Source of the DNA: Yponomeuta sedellus
Lineage: Eukaryota; Arthropoda; Insecta; Lepidoptera; Yponomeutidae
Assembly (NCBI GenBank): GCA_934045075.1
Contig: OW203729.1
Span: forward strand, 4,785,816 to 4,849,815
DNA length: 64,000 nt
Direction: 5' to 3'
Made by a program: the position numbers and the translations under genes. The notes below the pieces were generated by a model. That model was not told the DNA's origin and made no database searches. It worked only from the letters and a program-made list of their open reading frames with translations. Positions within the stretch are counted from its first letter, which is position 1, and each line of letters starts with the position of its first letter. This document shows, one piece after another, positions 59,201 through 64,000 of the stretch.

Positions 59201-59966
59201 AATAACAAATAATATTATTTTCCGAGACCTGAAAACCGTCCTGGGCCCATAACCTGATGGATTATGAGCAAATAAACCAGGATTACTTGAGTAATTAAAG
59301 ATTTATTTGCCAACTTGAAAACAACACGTTTGTTCTACGACTGAAAGAGAGTGACAGACATTTGGATGCATTCAAGGAAAAAACTATCTACGCTAAATTA
59401 GACTGCGTTCAGTTTACATTTCAACAAAAAACAATTGTTGAGATGACTTCTTTATATTTTTTTTATGTAGACTATAAAACTTTCTCACAGAGTAATGAAG
59501 ACCTCTCTCTCTCTCTCTCTCTAGAGAAGGCATCCGTAAAATTATAGAACACTTATTTTAAAAATCATAAATTATATTTCGAAGCTTTTATTTTTAACGT
59601 AAGAGTCTTTTCTGTGGGCTAGGCCGACAAGCTATCAGGATGGTATAGGTGCTGGGCAAGCAATGTCCCAGGTACTGCAGCGTCCGAGTGGTCCCTTCAC
59701 CCATCTAGTGTAAGTGAAGATAATACTCGACGCTGTGTAAATCATCTCATTACGTAGATGCAGAGGCCAATGTATGTATTTTGAAGGTAGGAAATCATTA
59801 GTTATTCAAGGTAAGCTGGAAGAAAATACTCATTAGTAGCTCGCCTTTGTGCAGCATTTTTATTCTGCAATAAAGGATTTTTCATTTCAATTATACCTTT
59901 CAACCACCGCAGCAGGAAATGATCGTCGTGTTCCGGTTTCAGAACATCGCGGACGCTTCTTCGGAA
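32227..59966 (-). CDS. SEC14-like protein (CRAL-TRIO + GOLD), nine exons, N-terminal exon not found
   Basis: Exons in transcript order: 59966-59897, 53634-53591, 51510-51390, 48845-48694, 41388-41250, 39777-39578, 39028-38886, 35521-35373 and 32366-32227. Every junction is GT-AG and in phase, giving 385 residues plus TAA. It starts inside the CRAL-TRIO N domain ([20 protein letters not shown], then [18 protein letters not shown]). The lipid-binding lobe follows: [53 protein letters not shown] and [18 protein letters not shown]. The C-terminal GOLD domain includes [20 protein letters not shown] and [20 protein letters not shown]. Human SEC14L2 has 403 residues, so only about 15-20 N-terminal residues are missing, from an exon upstream of 59966 that I could not identify. 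The family transfers hydrophobic ligands such as phosphoinositides, squalene or tocopherol. The introns (0.5-7.3 kb) are full of transposons. Confidence 0.93.
32655..33007 (+). mobile_element. 5S rRNA-like SINE
   Basis: Head GAGTGATTGGAATAAAACAA, then GCGCGGTCAGGTGGAGGATG GGTGACCATC, then ACTACCGCTAGTGGCAC. The tail is GTCCCAGCAGTCTGAGACAT ACAAGGGTTGAT. Intronic in the SEC14-like gene, antisense to it. Confidence 0.7.
33290..34880 (+). mobile_element. RTE-clade LINE, 5'-truncated, with a long intact reverse transcriptase frame
   Basis: 33446-34855 is an open 469-codon frame covering the whole polymerase and C-terminus. Motifs: [20 protein letters not shown] (RT motif 1), [34 protein letters not shown] (first aspartates), [25 protein letters not shown] (FADD catalytic pair) and VYLGQ. 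The C-terminal part reads [28 protein letters not shown] and [11 protein letters not shown]. The stop runs straight into a GAT repeat (34855-34872), the usual RTE-type tail. Upstream (33330-33445) another frame continues the fingers/linker. The endonuclease domain is missing, so it cannot move by itself. It sits antisense in the last intron of the SEC14-like gene. Confidence 0.88.
35040..35364 (+). repeat. LINE 3' end with a 49-copy TATG microsatellite
   Basis: 35040-35168 encodes the end of a LINE frame ([20 protein letters not shown]). 35169-35364 is TATG repeated 49 times without interruption. The relative at 36905-37060 has the same LINE end with only a few repeats, so the microsatellite grew from the LINE tail. 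It ends 8 nt inside the intron from the splice donor at 35372. Confidence 0.85.
35648..36341 (+). mobile_element. R1-clade LINE, severely 5'-truncated, with 14-bp target duplication
   Basis: Very GC-rich. It encodes the last part of an R1-type ORF2 ([20 protein letters not shown], then [19 protein letters not shown] and [10 protein letters not shown], stop at 36010), a 330-bp 3' untranslated region and a terminal A run. GGGTTCCGCATCTC occurs at both edges (35634-35647 and 36342-36355), a clean target-site duplication. It lies in the SEC14-like intron between exons 35373 and 39028. Confidence 0.85.
36905..37060 (+). repeat. LINE 3' end, second copy
   Basis: ACCCGGAACCGGCGTGCGTG, then TATGAACGTTGATGAAGCGA and GATACAGGCGTGAGGTTACG, then a short TATG run. 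Homologous to 35040-35190. A smaller scrap lies at 28555-28610. Confidence 0.65.
37245..37835 (+). repeat. Two 3' fragments of the 5S-like SINE flanking an inverted repeat
   Basis: 37245-37375 and 37662-37835 both read AAGGCCCGCCACTGTCTTAC to ACAAGGGTTGA. Between them, TCTTTGTCTATCTGTATGCC (about 37412) and its inverse (about 37545) form a separate inverted-repeat element. Confidence 0.65.
37868..38862. mobile_element. tRNA-like element interrupted by a jockey LINE
   Basis: 37868-37975 is a rearranged tRNA-like element ending GTGGAATTTT. 38826-38860 continues it with TTTTTAGCCTCTAAATAAGT. The LINE 37976-38825 sits exactly in that gap. Confidence 0.65.
37976..38825 (+). mobile_element. Jockey-clade LINE, C-terminal part only
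   Basis: Two overlapping frames, broken by a frameshift near 38330, encode the end of jockey ORF2: [48 protein letters not shown], then [19 protein letters not shown] and [20 protein letters not shown]. It ends at AATAAAACC. Closely matches, in opposite orientation, the 3' part of 9483-11880. Confidence 0.82.
39247..39545 (-). mobile_element. SINE-A, near complete
   Basis: Reversed: tRNA-like head (GATTAGCTCAGTGGGTGGAA, B box GAGGTTCGGTTCCC), then the conserved core (AAGGAAAACGTCGTGAGGAA), then a tail with an AG-rich run. Intronic, between SEC14-like exons 39028 and 39578. Confidence 0.7.
40375..41166 (+). mobile_element. RTE LINE 3' fragments
   Basis: 40380-40480 encodes [20 protein letters not shown], an ORF2 C-terminal piece. 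40915-41100 encodes, with frame breaks, [11 protein letters not shown] and [15 protein letters not shown]. The 3' end reads TGTCCAGCAGTGGACTAGTA, then CGACGACGACGATG. It ends 84 bp from the edge of SEC14-like exon 41250-41388. Confidence 0.65.
41468..43163. repeat. Minisatellite, 65-bp unit, about 26 copies
   Basis: The unit starts ACTATTAGTCAGTGAAGTGT and continues ACAGGATTATTTCAGAAATG. Copies differ mainly at two sites: AATTC/TGTTT and GATT/ATAC. One unit (about 42349) has an 11-bp deletion and one (about 42440) a 1-bp insertion. The order of variants repeats between units 6-11 and 17-22, showing a block duplication. Intronic (SEC14-like). The right edge is cut by a TTAA MITE. Confidence 0.95.
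43552..44490 (+). mobile_element. SINE-A inside the TTAA MITE
   Basis: tRNA-like head at 43557-43630 (GGTGGTAGCTCAGTGGATAG, B box CAGGTTCGATCCC), core GGAAAACATCGTGAGGAAAC (about 44250), and a tail ending CTCATTAAGTAGATGC. The tail recurs at 59605-59775. It is itself split by the element 43650-44178. Confidence 0.75.
43650..44178. mobile_element. tRNA-like inverted element inside SINE-A, 12-bp target duplication
   Basis: GACTTTGTTTAA flanks it on both sides (43638-43649 and 44179-44190). It starts with a reversed tail and tRNA-like head, then two forward tRNA-like units, the same architecture as at 21838 and 25972. The duplication proves it inserted as one inverted unit and not by later rearrangement. 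Confidence 0.85.
44625..45439. other. Intronic stretch, no gene seen
   Basis: AT-rich. 45027-45090 is another end of the TTAA MITE family (GGTGCTAATTAGCGCCACCG, then ATGGAATA). Confidence 0.5.
45440..47600 (-). mobile_element. Decayed LINE with YLDD reverse transcriptase and C-terminal nuclease-like region
   Basis: Minus-strand frames broken by stops and shifts. In order: [20 protein letters not shown] (about 47500), [20 protein letters not shown] (about 47220), [40 protein letters not shown], the palm [11 protein letters not shown] (about 46750) and LNTRKCELF. The downstream part has [16 protein letters not shown] (a C-x-C...H-x4-C knuckle), [12 protein letters not shown] and [12 protein letters not shown]. 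An RPD motif after a zinc knuckle fits the restriction-like endonucleases of R2-type LINEs. YLDD, not the YADD/FADD usual in LINEs, is distinctive. The clade is not assigned. Intronic in the SEC14-like gene. Confidence 0.75.
48385..48492 (+). repeat. RTE LINE 3' tail
   Basis: GATGCGGCAAGCTAAAGACA, then TGTCCAGCAGTGGACTAGTA and a GAT repeat. Matches the ends at 41050-41160. Confidence 0.7.
48493..50224. other. Intronic stretch around exon 48694-48845
   Basis: Apart from the SEC14-like exon and a perfect hairpin at 48887-48938, no gene or well-defined repeat was recognised. 48515-48625 looks like a dispersed repeat (GCCCGACTGCGGAGCCCAAA). Confidence 0.4.
48887..48938. repeat. Perfect 22-bp hairpin upstream of a splice acceptor
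   Basis: The arms 48887-48908 and 48917-48938 are exact inverse copies (CACGTGACGCGTCCATTTAT and CT) around an 8-base loop. The outer ends are CACGTG E-boxes. On the gene strand it lies 42-93 bases before exon 48845. Confidence 0.9.
50225..50340 (-). repeat. tRNA-like element tail fragment
   Basis: AACACTAACCCGTGGTAAGG, then ACCTATTTAGAGGCTAAAAA and the reversed B box CCGGGACTCGAACC. Confidence 0.65.
50740..51120 (-). repeat. Two partial copies of the 5S-like SINE
   Basis: 50740-50960 and 50965-51100 both read ATCAACCCTT, GTCCCCACTGCTGGGGCACG (second copy) and CCACGGGGGCCAAGTCCGG, joined head to tail with internal deletions. Confidence 0.65.
51600..51905. repeat. Two opposed LINE/SINE tails
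   Basis: 51640-51715 forward: GAAAAAGCCTATATCTACCC, AGCAGTGGGCAGCGGTGGGA and a TGATAATGATGAT tail (the RTE end as at 34855). 51765-51905 is reversed and matches 1262-1400. Confidence 0.65.
52565..52945 (+). mobile_element. 5S rRNA-like SINE, best-preserved head
   Basis: From the head: GTCATTGAAATCAATCACTT, GAGTTAAGCAACAACAGGCA, CGGTCAGGTGCAGGATGGGT and GACCG. GTTAAGCAAC, CGGTCAG and GATGGGTGACCG coincide, in order and spacing, with the internal promoter of insect 5S rRNA genes. The tail is GCCCCAGCAGTGGGGACATA, then CAAGGGTTGAT. Confidence 0.78.
52946..53590. other. Intronic stretch, no gene seen
   Basis: 53215-53460 reads like a degraded coding sequence on the plus strand ([19 protein letters not shown]), possibly a LINE ORF1 scrap. 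Not identified. Confidence 0.3.
53925..54262 (-). mobile_element. 5S rRNA-like SINE
   Basis: Reversed near-full copy: GCTGGGGCACGGGTCTCTTC, GGCACCAACGGCTTAACGTG and GCCACTAGCGGTAGTCACGG, ending in the reversed head (GCTTAACCAAGTGATTGATT). Confidence 0.72.
54339..54713. mobile_element. TTAA MITE, complete reference copy (375 bp with TTAA)
   Basis: TTAA at both edges (54339-54342 and 54710-54713). Inverted ends include ACTAGCGCCACCAATGGAAT and AAAAATCATAACTTG. The centre has a smaller palindrome (AGGACTTTAATCGA / TTGATTAAAGTCCT). TTAA duplication is the piggyBac-superfamily habit, but the terminal bases differ from typical CCC ends. Confidence 0.8.
54909..55080 (-). repeat. Copia 3' LTR
   Basis: 172 bp, identical by eye to 59255-59426. 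A purine-rich tract (AAGGGATGG on the minus strand) directly precedes it, as expected of the plus-strand primer. Confidence 0.92.
55209..59144 (-). CDS. Copia gag-pol polyprotein, 1311 aa, intact
   Basis: One frame without stops. In order: UBN2-type gag ([20 protein letters not shown]), a zinc knuckle [14 protein letters not shown] near residue 205, and the aspartic protease [11 protein letters not shown] near 248. The integrase has an HHCC domain ([16 protein letters not shown]) and a DDE core ([36 protein letters not shown]) at about 430-640. The reverse transcriptase has [27 protein letters not shown] and LYVDDIILF, with YVDD catalytic aspartates, at about 840-1080. RNase H has [29 protein letters not shown] and [12 protein letters not shown] near the end. 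The domain order integrase before RT is diagnostic of Ty1/copia. The stop lies about 130 bp before the 3' LTR. No inactivating lesion was seen. Confidence 0.97.
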   Translation of the reverse strand: MAVSASNGIIIDKLRGMEDYNNWKFMMRMLLLHEDLYVCVESEDGCKDDRKKQRALAKICLSVGPSALTHVRNAGTAYEAWGNLQRAYEDKGLCRRLGLLRSLFGTKLKEGETIDTYISRISELSQQLKDIDSPLEDEFIAIIMLSGLPNDYDPLIMALEHSGTKLSSETVKAKLLQENIRRDEKMERPEAQALAVKKAIRCFKCKKQGHFKKDCPNRNSSVKSQNEKGKSHALLTALSVNVQNHLWYIDSGATNHMCNDRGIMRKFVTDTSLEVNVANGEKLRIGGRGVVSIDLKDCVGTITNVFYVPNLAANLLSVSELVRKGHHVTFDSKGCKIYYGKVVIGTASYLNGVYQLNTNERLKCNMSSEIAMKSSVNSGANDGESVQVCRDTGNVFMEGMETQEVWHKRLGHLNSRSMNLMKQGVVTGMDYSNTEYKNCVACLEGKQTKLPFPKRSRTRSKEILGLVHTDVCGPMEVTSLGGARYFVTFIDDCSRKTFIYFLRTKDQVFDKFKIFKALVENETNKKIKVLRSDNGGEYLNGAFQEYLASCGIRSQTTVPYCSQQNGVAERANRTIMEKARCLLQGAGLSKAYWAEAANTAVYLKNLSQTVAVCNAVPEERWSGKKVDIKHLRVFGCVAYALQPNLRKLDARSKKYIFVGYCEGTKGYKLIDPTCPKKVVKARHVTFLENVFVNDEVLHNKNDCKVIIPCESMLNNSDGTAEPDSRIVPGTSGVQPQNVSTRRENLSSSGESESYATEGSADETYVPGSSDYNSEDSNEISFQDISDTTEHARLAGMINNEIDVPDTVQEALESSEADHWKAAMKEEYNSFLSNKCWTLVDLPERKKSVKCKWVFAKKRGLNGELLRYKARLVAKGFTQKYGIDYTETFSPVVRYSTIRILLAMAAQYDMEIEHMDVKTAFLNGDLQETVFMDQPECFREAGEENKVCLLNKAVYGLKQAAKSWYDKINHVLTEKLKFRKLLSEPCVFVYSDGVELIIIALYVDDIILFSTRGSQVRKDSLKKQLMSEFEMKDLGQASHVLGMRIRRAVGKITLDQTNYLNKILERFKMSDCKPAQTPMECGLKLKKATNSDCKLEYRNLIGSLMYLAVCTRPDIAYVVSYLSQFNNCYSEEHWKSAKRVLRYLKGTSGYGLTFGKGELKIIGYTDADWAGNEVDRRSYTGYVFSLGSSVVSWESRKQRTVALSSAEAEYMAISDACKEGLFLRTFLNECFGEIRSINLFNDSQSAQKICNNISFHARTKHIDIRHHFVRQLVNEKVVSIDYTPSADMVADVLTKALTKEKHNKFTTVLCCK
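59241..59254 (-). promoter_or_regulatory. Copia primer-binding site, tRNA-iMet anticodon-arm type
   Basis: The plus strand reads CTGGGCCCATAACC immediately next to the LTR. This equals the anticodon stem-loop of eukaryotic initiator tRNA-Met (CAT anticodon). Copia-type elements are known to prime from an internally cut initiator tRNA rather than its 3' end. Confidence 0.85.
59255..59426 (-). repeat. Copia 5' LTR
   Basis: 172 bp, the upstream LTR of the minus-strand element. No difference from the 3' LTR was seen on base-by-base reading. Confidence 0.92.
59605..59775 (+). repeat. SINE-A tail fragment
   Basis: CTGTGGGCTAGGCCGAC, AGGATGGTATAGGTGCTGGG, TGGTCCCTTCACCCATCTAG and AAATCATCTCATTACGTAGA, matching 44305-44480. 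Confidence 0.65.
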
Positions 59967-60965
59967 CTGAAACGAAAGAAAAATCACATCATAGTATAAA
60001 ATATTGTCAAGGCAAAAGTTTGTGAGTGTACCTATGTTAGTTGCTTCTTCACGTCTAAACGGCTGGAGCGATTTTAATAAAAGTTGGTATGGTGTTTGCT
60101 GAACCCTGGATTAATACATAGGCTACTGCGGGAAATATTCCCATGGGAAAATCGATAAACCGTGGGTAACACCGCGGGGCACAGCTCGTATAATAATAAT
60201 AATATAAGCTTTTAGTACATTTTACAAAACTAATCATTAACACATGCATCAAAAGAAAAATATATTAAATTAGTTAATTTGATTTTGTTTTATTTTGTAG
60301 TGTAAGTTTAAGAAAGTTTTTGTAGATCAGTCAAAACTGATTTGATTAGATTAATAAACTTAGGCAAATTCTAAACACGCTTTTTTGGTGTAGAATTCGT
60401 AATTAGGGTGTCCCTCTCCAGTATATGCTTGGCCTCCAACAAGCCTGGTTTGTAGGGTGCAAAGCTTGCAAGAAAAATATATCTTTGTACAAAGCTGTTA
60501 TTTACCCAAGTACTTAATAAATAACATATACCTTAACATGTACCTAATAACAACCTAAATATGACTAAATATATCAGCTGTTCTGTTTGAATAAACAGAA
60601 CAAACTTCATTTACTTATTCACATAGATATTGTAACATAATAACAGTAAAATCCAAATATTTACAGAAAGCTTTGTCAAGTCACACATCTTATTTCAAAA
60701 CTGTTATTTACCTAGGAGCTGCTGGTAAGTTGCTATTTACCTATTGTAATTTGTGCTATGGGTCGTAATTACCTGCTCTAGTCATCTAGATAGGACTGGT
60801 CTATCAAATAACTGGTGGTGCCGGTGGGTGCGACGGATCACGCGACGGCGTCCCGGTGTGACATAGCACTAGATAGGGCCTACCGAGTAGACCAACCTAC
60901 TGTAGGGTACTCCACAAAATGTGGTGGGTTACCGGCTCAAACTTTGCCGCCAGCACACCCCAAAC

Positions 60966-60978
60966 GTTGCTAAGCAAT
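60966..60978 (+). promoter_or_regulatory. X-box-like motif (distal) upstream of ARMC4
   Basis: GTTGCTAAGCAAT, close to the RFX X-box palindrome (GTTGCC-N-GGCAAC type). It is embedded in a ~35-bp sequence repeated at 61443. Confidence 0.35.
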
Positions 60979-61141
60979 CGTATTGACAAAGCGAAGTTAC
61001 AGTTCGTGTACAGAATTTATAACTTGTGGTCTAGAGTTGACCACAGCAGCCGACGCTGAAGTTGCATTATCTACGGTACAACATTTAAGTCGTCTATCTG
61101 ATCATAGACATAGATCAACATTAGGTAAAAGTACTACAAAG

Positions 61142-61227
61142 TTATCTGACCCGGTGGAGGTGTAAAATTTTGTATGGAAACGTCAAATTTACTATGAGAA
61201 AAGGGACGCTGTCACCGGGTCAGATAA
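61142..61227. mobile_element. Small element with inverted ends TTATCTGACCCGGTG
   Basis: TTATCTGACCCGGTG at 61142 and its inverse CACCGGGTCAGATAA ending at 61227. The 86-bp element has no coding content and is probably a deleted MITE. Confidence 0.6.
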
Positions 61228-61236
61228 GTTTTTAGC

Positions 61237-61258
61237 CACGGATGTCTTGACATCCGTG
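61237..61258. repeat. CACGGATGTC / GACATCCGTG palindrome
   Basis: CACGGATGTC, two bases, GACATCCGTG, a perfect 10-bp stem. Third instance of the word pair in the window. Confidence 0.65.
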
Positions 61259-61445
61259 TTTGTAGCACTCTACTGAAGATTAAAAAACCCGCCCAAAACT
61301 TCGGCATCAATCTCGTCCATAAAGGTACAGTGATTATTTTCTCTGTCTATAATTTCTAACCGCAGAACAATATATTGTTCTGAGGCTCTAACACAAGAAT
61401 CCAATGCTCTATTTTATTTCCGACACTACAAAATCTTTGTCAACC

Positions 61446-61458
61446 GTTGCTAAGCATT
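61446..61458 (+). promoter_or_regulatory. X-box-like motif (proximal) upstream of ARMC4
   Basis: GTTGCTAAGCATT, 148 bases before the ATG, inside the second copy of a ~35-bp repeat (CGTTGCTAAGCATTCCCATT, then GACAAAGTGAAG). Confidence 0.35.
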
Positions 61459-61593
61459 CCCATTGACAAAGTGAAGCTCATCTGTCAACTTCGATTATTT
61501 TGGCAACTATCGAAAAGCAATTTTATTACGTGTCTCTTACAAAATACGAAACATTAAATTTAATTTGCAGCCCATGTTGTAGAACCCTAAGAC

Positions 61594-63741
61594 ATGGCGG
61601 AGGCAGACAACTTGTCTGCATTTAGCGCAGACGGTGGGCAAGACACCGTCGGGCTTCCAAGGATCGTGATGGTCACGGAGGGCTCTGATACCTCAGCCTC
61701 ATCACCGTCCTCTACCTCCTCATCTGAGGACAATTGGGCGAACCTCATCAAGTCAGGCGACATCCCACCAGAATATTGGCACATCCAGAAACTAGTCAAA
61801 TACATGAAGGCTGGCAACCAAACCGCTACTATGGTCTCACTCTCCTGTCTAAAAGACCACGACTTAACAATCGAAGTAAACCAACGGGCCATTCAAGATA
61901 TTGGAGGGCTAGAGCTATTGGTGAATTTGTTGGAAACGCGAGACCTTTGCTGCATTTTGGGAAGTCTAGCGGTGCTAAAGGACATCACGCCAAATATCGA
62001 GATCAGAAAGAAGGTCACAGATCTGGGAGCTATACCACTTTTGGTCGGTCTACTTTCCGACCCAGCAAGGGACGTCCAAATCTTAGCAGCGGAGACGATA
62101 GCAAACTTGGGGAGGATTCGTAAAAGCAGGAAGTTCTGCCGAAAATTTGGTGGGATACCTAAGCTGATTGATCTGCTAGACATTAAAGAGAAGTTAGTAT
62201 TTGTTTTCTGTTCTTTACTGACAAGGCGATACGATTTTTAATCTGCTCCGTTTCTTAGGTATCTTCAAACTCCTCGCAGTGAACTCAACAAAGACGAAAT
62301 GATATTCTTGGACACAGCTCGTGCTGGTGCTAAAGCCCTATGGTCTATGTCGTCGTCCCAACGGAACCGAGAGGCTATGCGTAAATACGGTATTATTCCA
62401 CTCATAGCAAAGTTGCTAAAAACTATACATCTGGATCTGGCCACGCCAGCTGTAGGGCTATTGCAAATGTGTTCAAGCGAGAGTTCTTTTCAACTGGCTA
62501 TACAGACCGAGAAGATGGTTATAGACTTAATAAAGCATTTGGGAAACGAAGATAAAGATATAAAGGTACTTGCTAAGTTTTCGTAATGAAAATTTTTAAT
62601 TTTTGTAGGTTACTTGTGCCTCTAATACCTGTTACAGACGTATTGCAGCCTGGCGATTTACAAATGCGCGAACGATGCCAACACCCGGGAAATGATTAGA
62701 GAATATGGCGGCCTGGAGCTATTAGTTGAAGCCACCCAAGACAGCACCAACCGAACGAATAAACCCCTGATGGCCGCAGTTACAGGCGCACTCTGGAAAT
62801 GTGCGAGCAGCGAAATTAGTGTCAAGAAACTTGACACCATGGGTGTAGTTCCAACGCTAGTCGGGTGCCTTGATGATGAAAACGATGCGGTCTTAACCAA
62901 CGTAGCTGGAGCATTGGCAGAGTGCGCCAAATACCCGCCTAACCGTGAAAAAATAAGGGTAGCTGGTGGGATACCTCTGCTCGGTTCGTATTGTATTTAT
63001 CGGTGTTTGGAATATTATTGCAACTCGAGTTATTTGTCTGAAACGTCGTCTATCTATTTTCAGTATACCACCTCAGCAACACGCACAAGCCTCTGCTAGA
63101 AAACGTTCCGCTGGTTCTAATGGAGTGCGCTAAAGAACCGAGTTGCATGGCTGAAATTGACGAACTGGACGGCGTCCGTCTGATTTGGTCTTTGCTGAAA
63201 AATGATTCTCAAAAGGTTCAGACCAACGCAGCTTTAGCCCTGAGCCCTTGCGTTCAAAATGCAGCTGATTCTGGAGAGATGGTGCGGTCTTTCGTTGGTG
63301 CTTTGGAGCTAACTGTAGACCTATTGGATTCTGATGACCACAATGTTCTCTCGGCTATATGCGCTGCTATAGCTACCATTGCTCATGACCACGAAAATCT
63401 GGCTGTTATATCAGATCATGGTGTAGTAGCAAAGCTGTGCAAGTTAGGTAAGAGAAGTAATGATTACACAAATTGTACCTGTATTGTGTATGAAGTATTT
63501 CTTATTTATATAATTGTTACCTCCAGTGAGCACAACTGACGACCATCTCCGCGCAAATTTGGGCATCGCCATAGCGTACTGCTGTGACTGGGCCCAGAAC
63601 CGTCAGGAATTCGGCAAGCGGGGAGCCGTCACTCCATTGGTCAACTATATGACGTCACGAGATATTAACGTCCATCGCGCTACGGCATTGGCTCTTTACC
63701 ACCTCTCCTTCTACTCTATTAACTGCGTCACAATGCACGCC
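61594..63741 (+). CDS. gudu: ARMC4/ODAD2 (gudu) armadillo-repeat protein, five exons, 3' end beyond window
   Basis: Exons 61594-62192, 62259-62565, 62638-62983, 63064-63447 and 63527-63741 are all GT-AG and in phase, giving 617 codons so far. The ATG follows an acceptor (TTTGCAG at 61570), implying a 5' untranslated exon. After an acidic Ser-rich start comes [20 protein letters not shown], typical of ARMC4. Armadillo repeats then run to the end: [94 protein letters not shown] and [17 protein letters not shown]4/ODAD2 docks outer dynein arms on ciliary and flagellar axonemes; Drosophila gudu is needed for male fertility. Drosophila gudu is about 670 residues, so perhaps 50 are missing. Expression is expected in testis. 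Confidence 0.92.
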
Positions 63742-64000
63742 GTAAGTAGCTTGACAATAAGTTATTGTATGGAGATTTAACAGCAAGACGCATGTTGATA
63801 GGATTGATGTTAGATCTATTAAAGGCGGTGTGTGTTTGTGGCATCAACAGCGTTTTGCAAGACAGCTATTTCGTACTTCGCCTTTAACCTCTGGAACGCC
63901 GAAGCGCGGATCCGCGCGGCAGTACTAGAATGCCTAAGCGCGTATCCGCGCGCATCCGATATCGTGTAGGTTTTGCGCTATTTTAATCAATAATACAAGG
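63742..64000. other. ARMC4 intron, window edge
   Basis: Starts with the donor GTAAGTAGC. No further exon was seen. 63890-63960 is CpG-rich with repeated CGCGGATCCGCGCG-like words. Confidence 0.5.

Larger units (their letters stand above)
54909..59426 (-). mobile_element. Complete copia-type LTR retrotransposon
   Basis: The LTRs 54909-55080 and 59255-59426 are each 172 bp (TGATGG...TCAACA) and identical by eye. AAAAA duplicates flank it (54904-54908 and 59427-59431). The primer-binding site abuts the 5' LTR at 59241-59254. One intact gag-pol frame is present (55209-59144). Everything needed for mobility is present. It lies in the sense direction of the SEC14-like intron between exons 53634 and 59897. 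Confidence 0.95.
59967..61593. other. Region between the SEC14-like exon and ARMC4
   Basis: The SEC14-like gene's first exon may lie here or further right; no convincing short ATG exon with a phase-0 donor was found. Contains a small inverted-repeat element (61142-61227), a palindrome (61237-61258) and two X-box-like words upstream of ARMC4. Confidence 0.45.

Noticed and set aside
60760..60790. Short minus-strand exon ATGACTAGAGCAG|GT as the missing SEC14-like first exon
   Set aside because: It exits in phase 1, but the next exon at 59966 needs phase 0, and the residues do not match the family.

Overview
This is a gene-poor, transposon-rich stretch of insect nuclear DNA, almost certainly from a moth or butterfly (Lepidoptera). 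The evidence is AT-rich intergenic DNA, small exons with GT-AG introns, orthologues of animal genes, and repeats typical of lepidopteran genomes: SINEs with the GTGAGGAAAC core, LINE tails reading CCAGCAGTGG followed by GAT repeats, and jockey, R1, RTE, piggyBac and copia elements. There is no sign of bacterial operons, CRISPR or phage.

Host genes, left to right. (1) 91-4095, minus: a complete five-exon gene for a 522-residue, largely disordered protein with a KEN box and many Ser/Thr-Pro sites; I cannot name it. (2) TXNDC17 (TRP14-like thioredoxin), plus strand: exons 2 and 3 lie at 26851-26932 and 29372-29525. Two different first exons, at 7295-7439 (WCPDC motif) and 26604-26754 (WCIYC motif), both end in the phase that fits exon 2. 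(3) 32227-59966, minus: nine exons of a SEC14-like CRAL-TRIO plus GOLD lipid-transfer protein, complete except for its N-terminal exon, with introns swollen by transposons. (4) 61594-63741 onward, plus: five exons of the armadillo-repeat axonemal protein ARMC4/ODAD2 (Drosophila gudu); the last exon(s) lie past the window.

The 19 kb between the two TXNDC17 first exons holds three large DNA-transposon features. A long-inverted-repeat element (8726-12567, 8-bp target duplication) carries a nested MITE and a jockey fragment. Next is a five-coding-exon piggyBac transposase gene (12740-15331). Last is an apparently complete 4.7-kb DNA transposon (16007-20709) with 25-bp inverted ends, a 4-bp ACAT target duplication and an intact 906-codon DDE-type transposase that looks Sola-like. 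Next come tandem 322-bp units built around a tRNA-like sequence.

The SEC14-like introns hold a 5'-truncated RTE LINE, a 196-bp TATG microsatellite 8 nt from a splice donor, and an R1-clade LINE with a 14-bp target duplication. They also hold a 1.7-kb 65-bp-unit minisatellite, a three-deep nest (TTAA MITE containing a SINE containing a tRNA-like inverted element), and a decayed LINE with a YLDD polymerase box and C-terminal nuclease-like region. A complete copia element with identical LTRs completes the set. A repeat family seen in at least eight fragments has a head resembling 5S rRNA and a tail resembling the local RTE LINEs, which makes it a candidate 5S-derived SINE.

All exon joins were worked out by eye from splice consensus, phase and protein continuity. 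Family names rest on recognised motifs; no database search was run.
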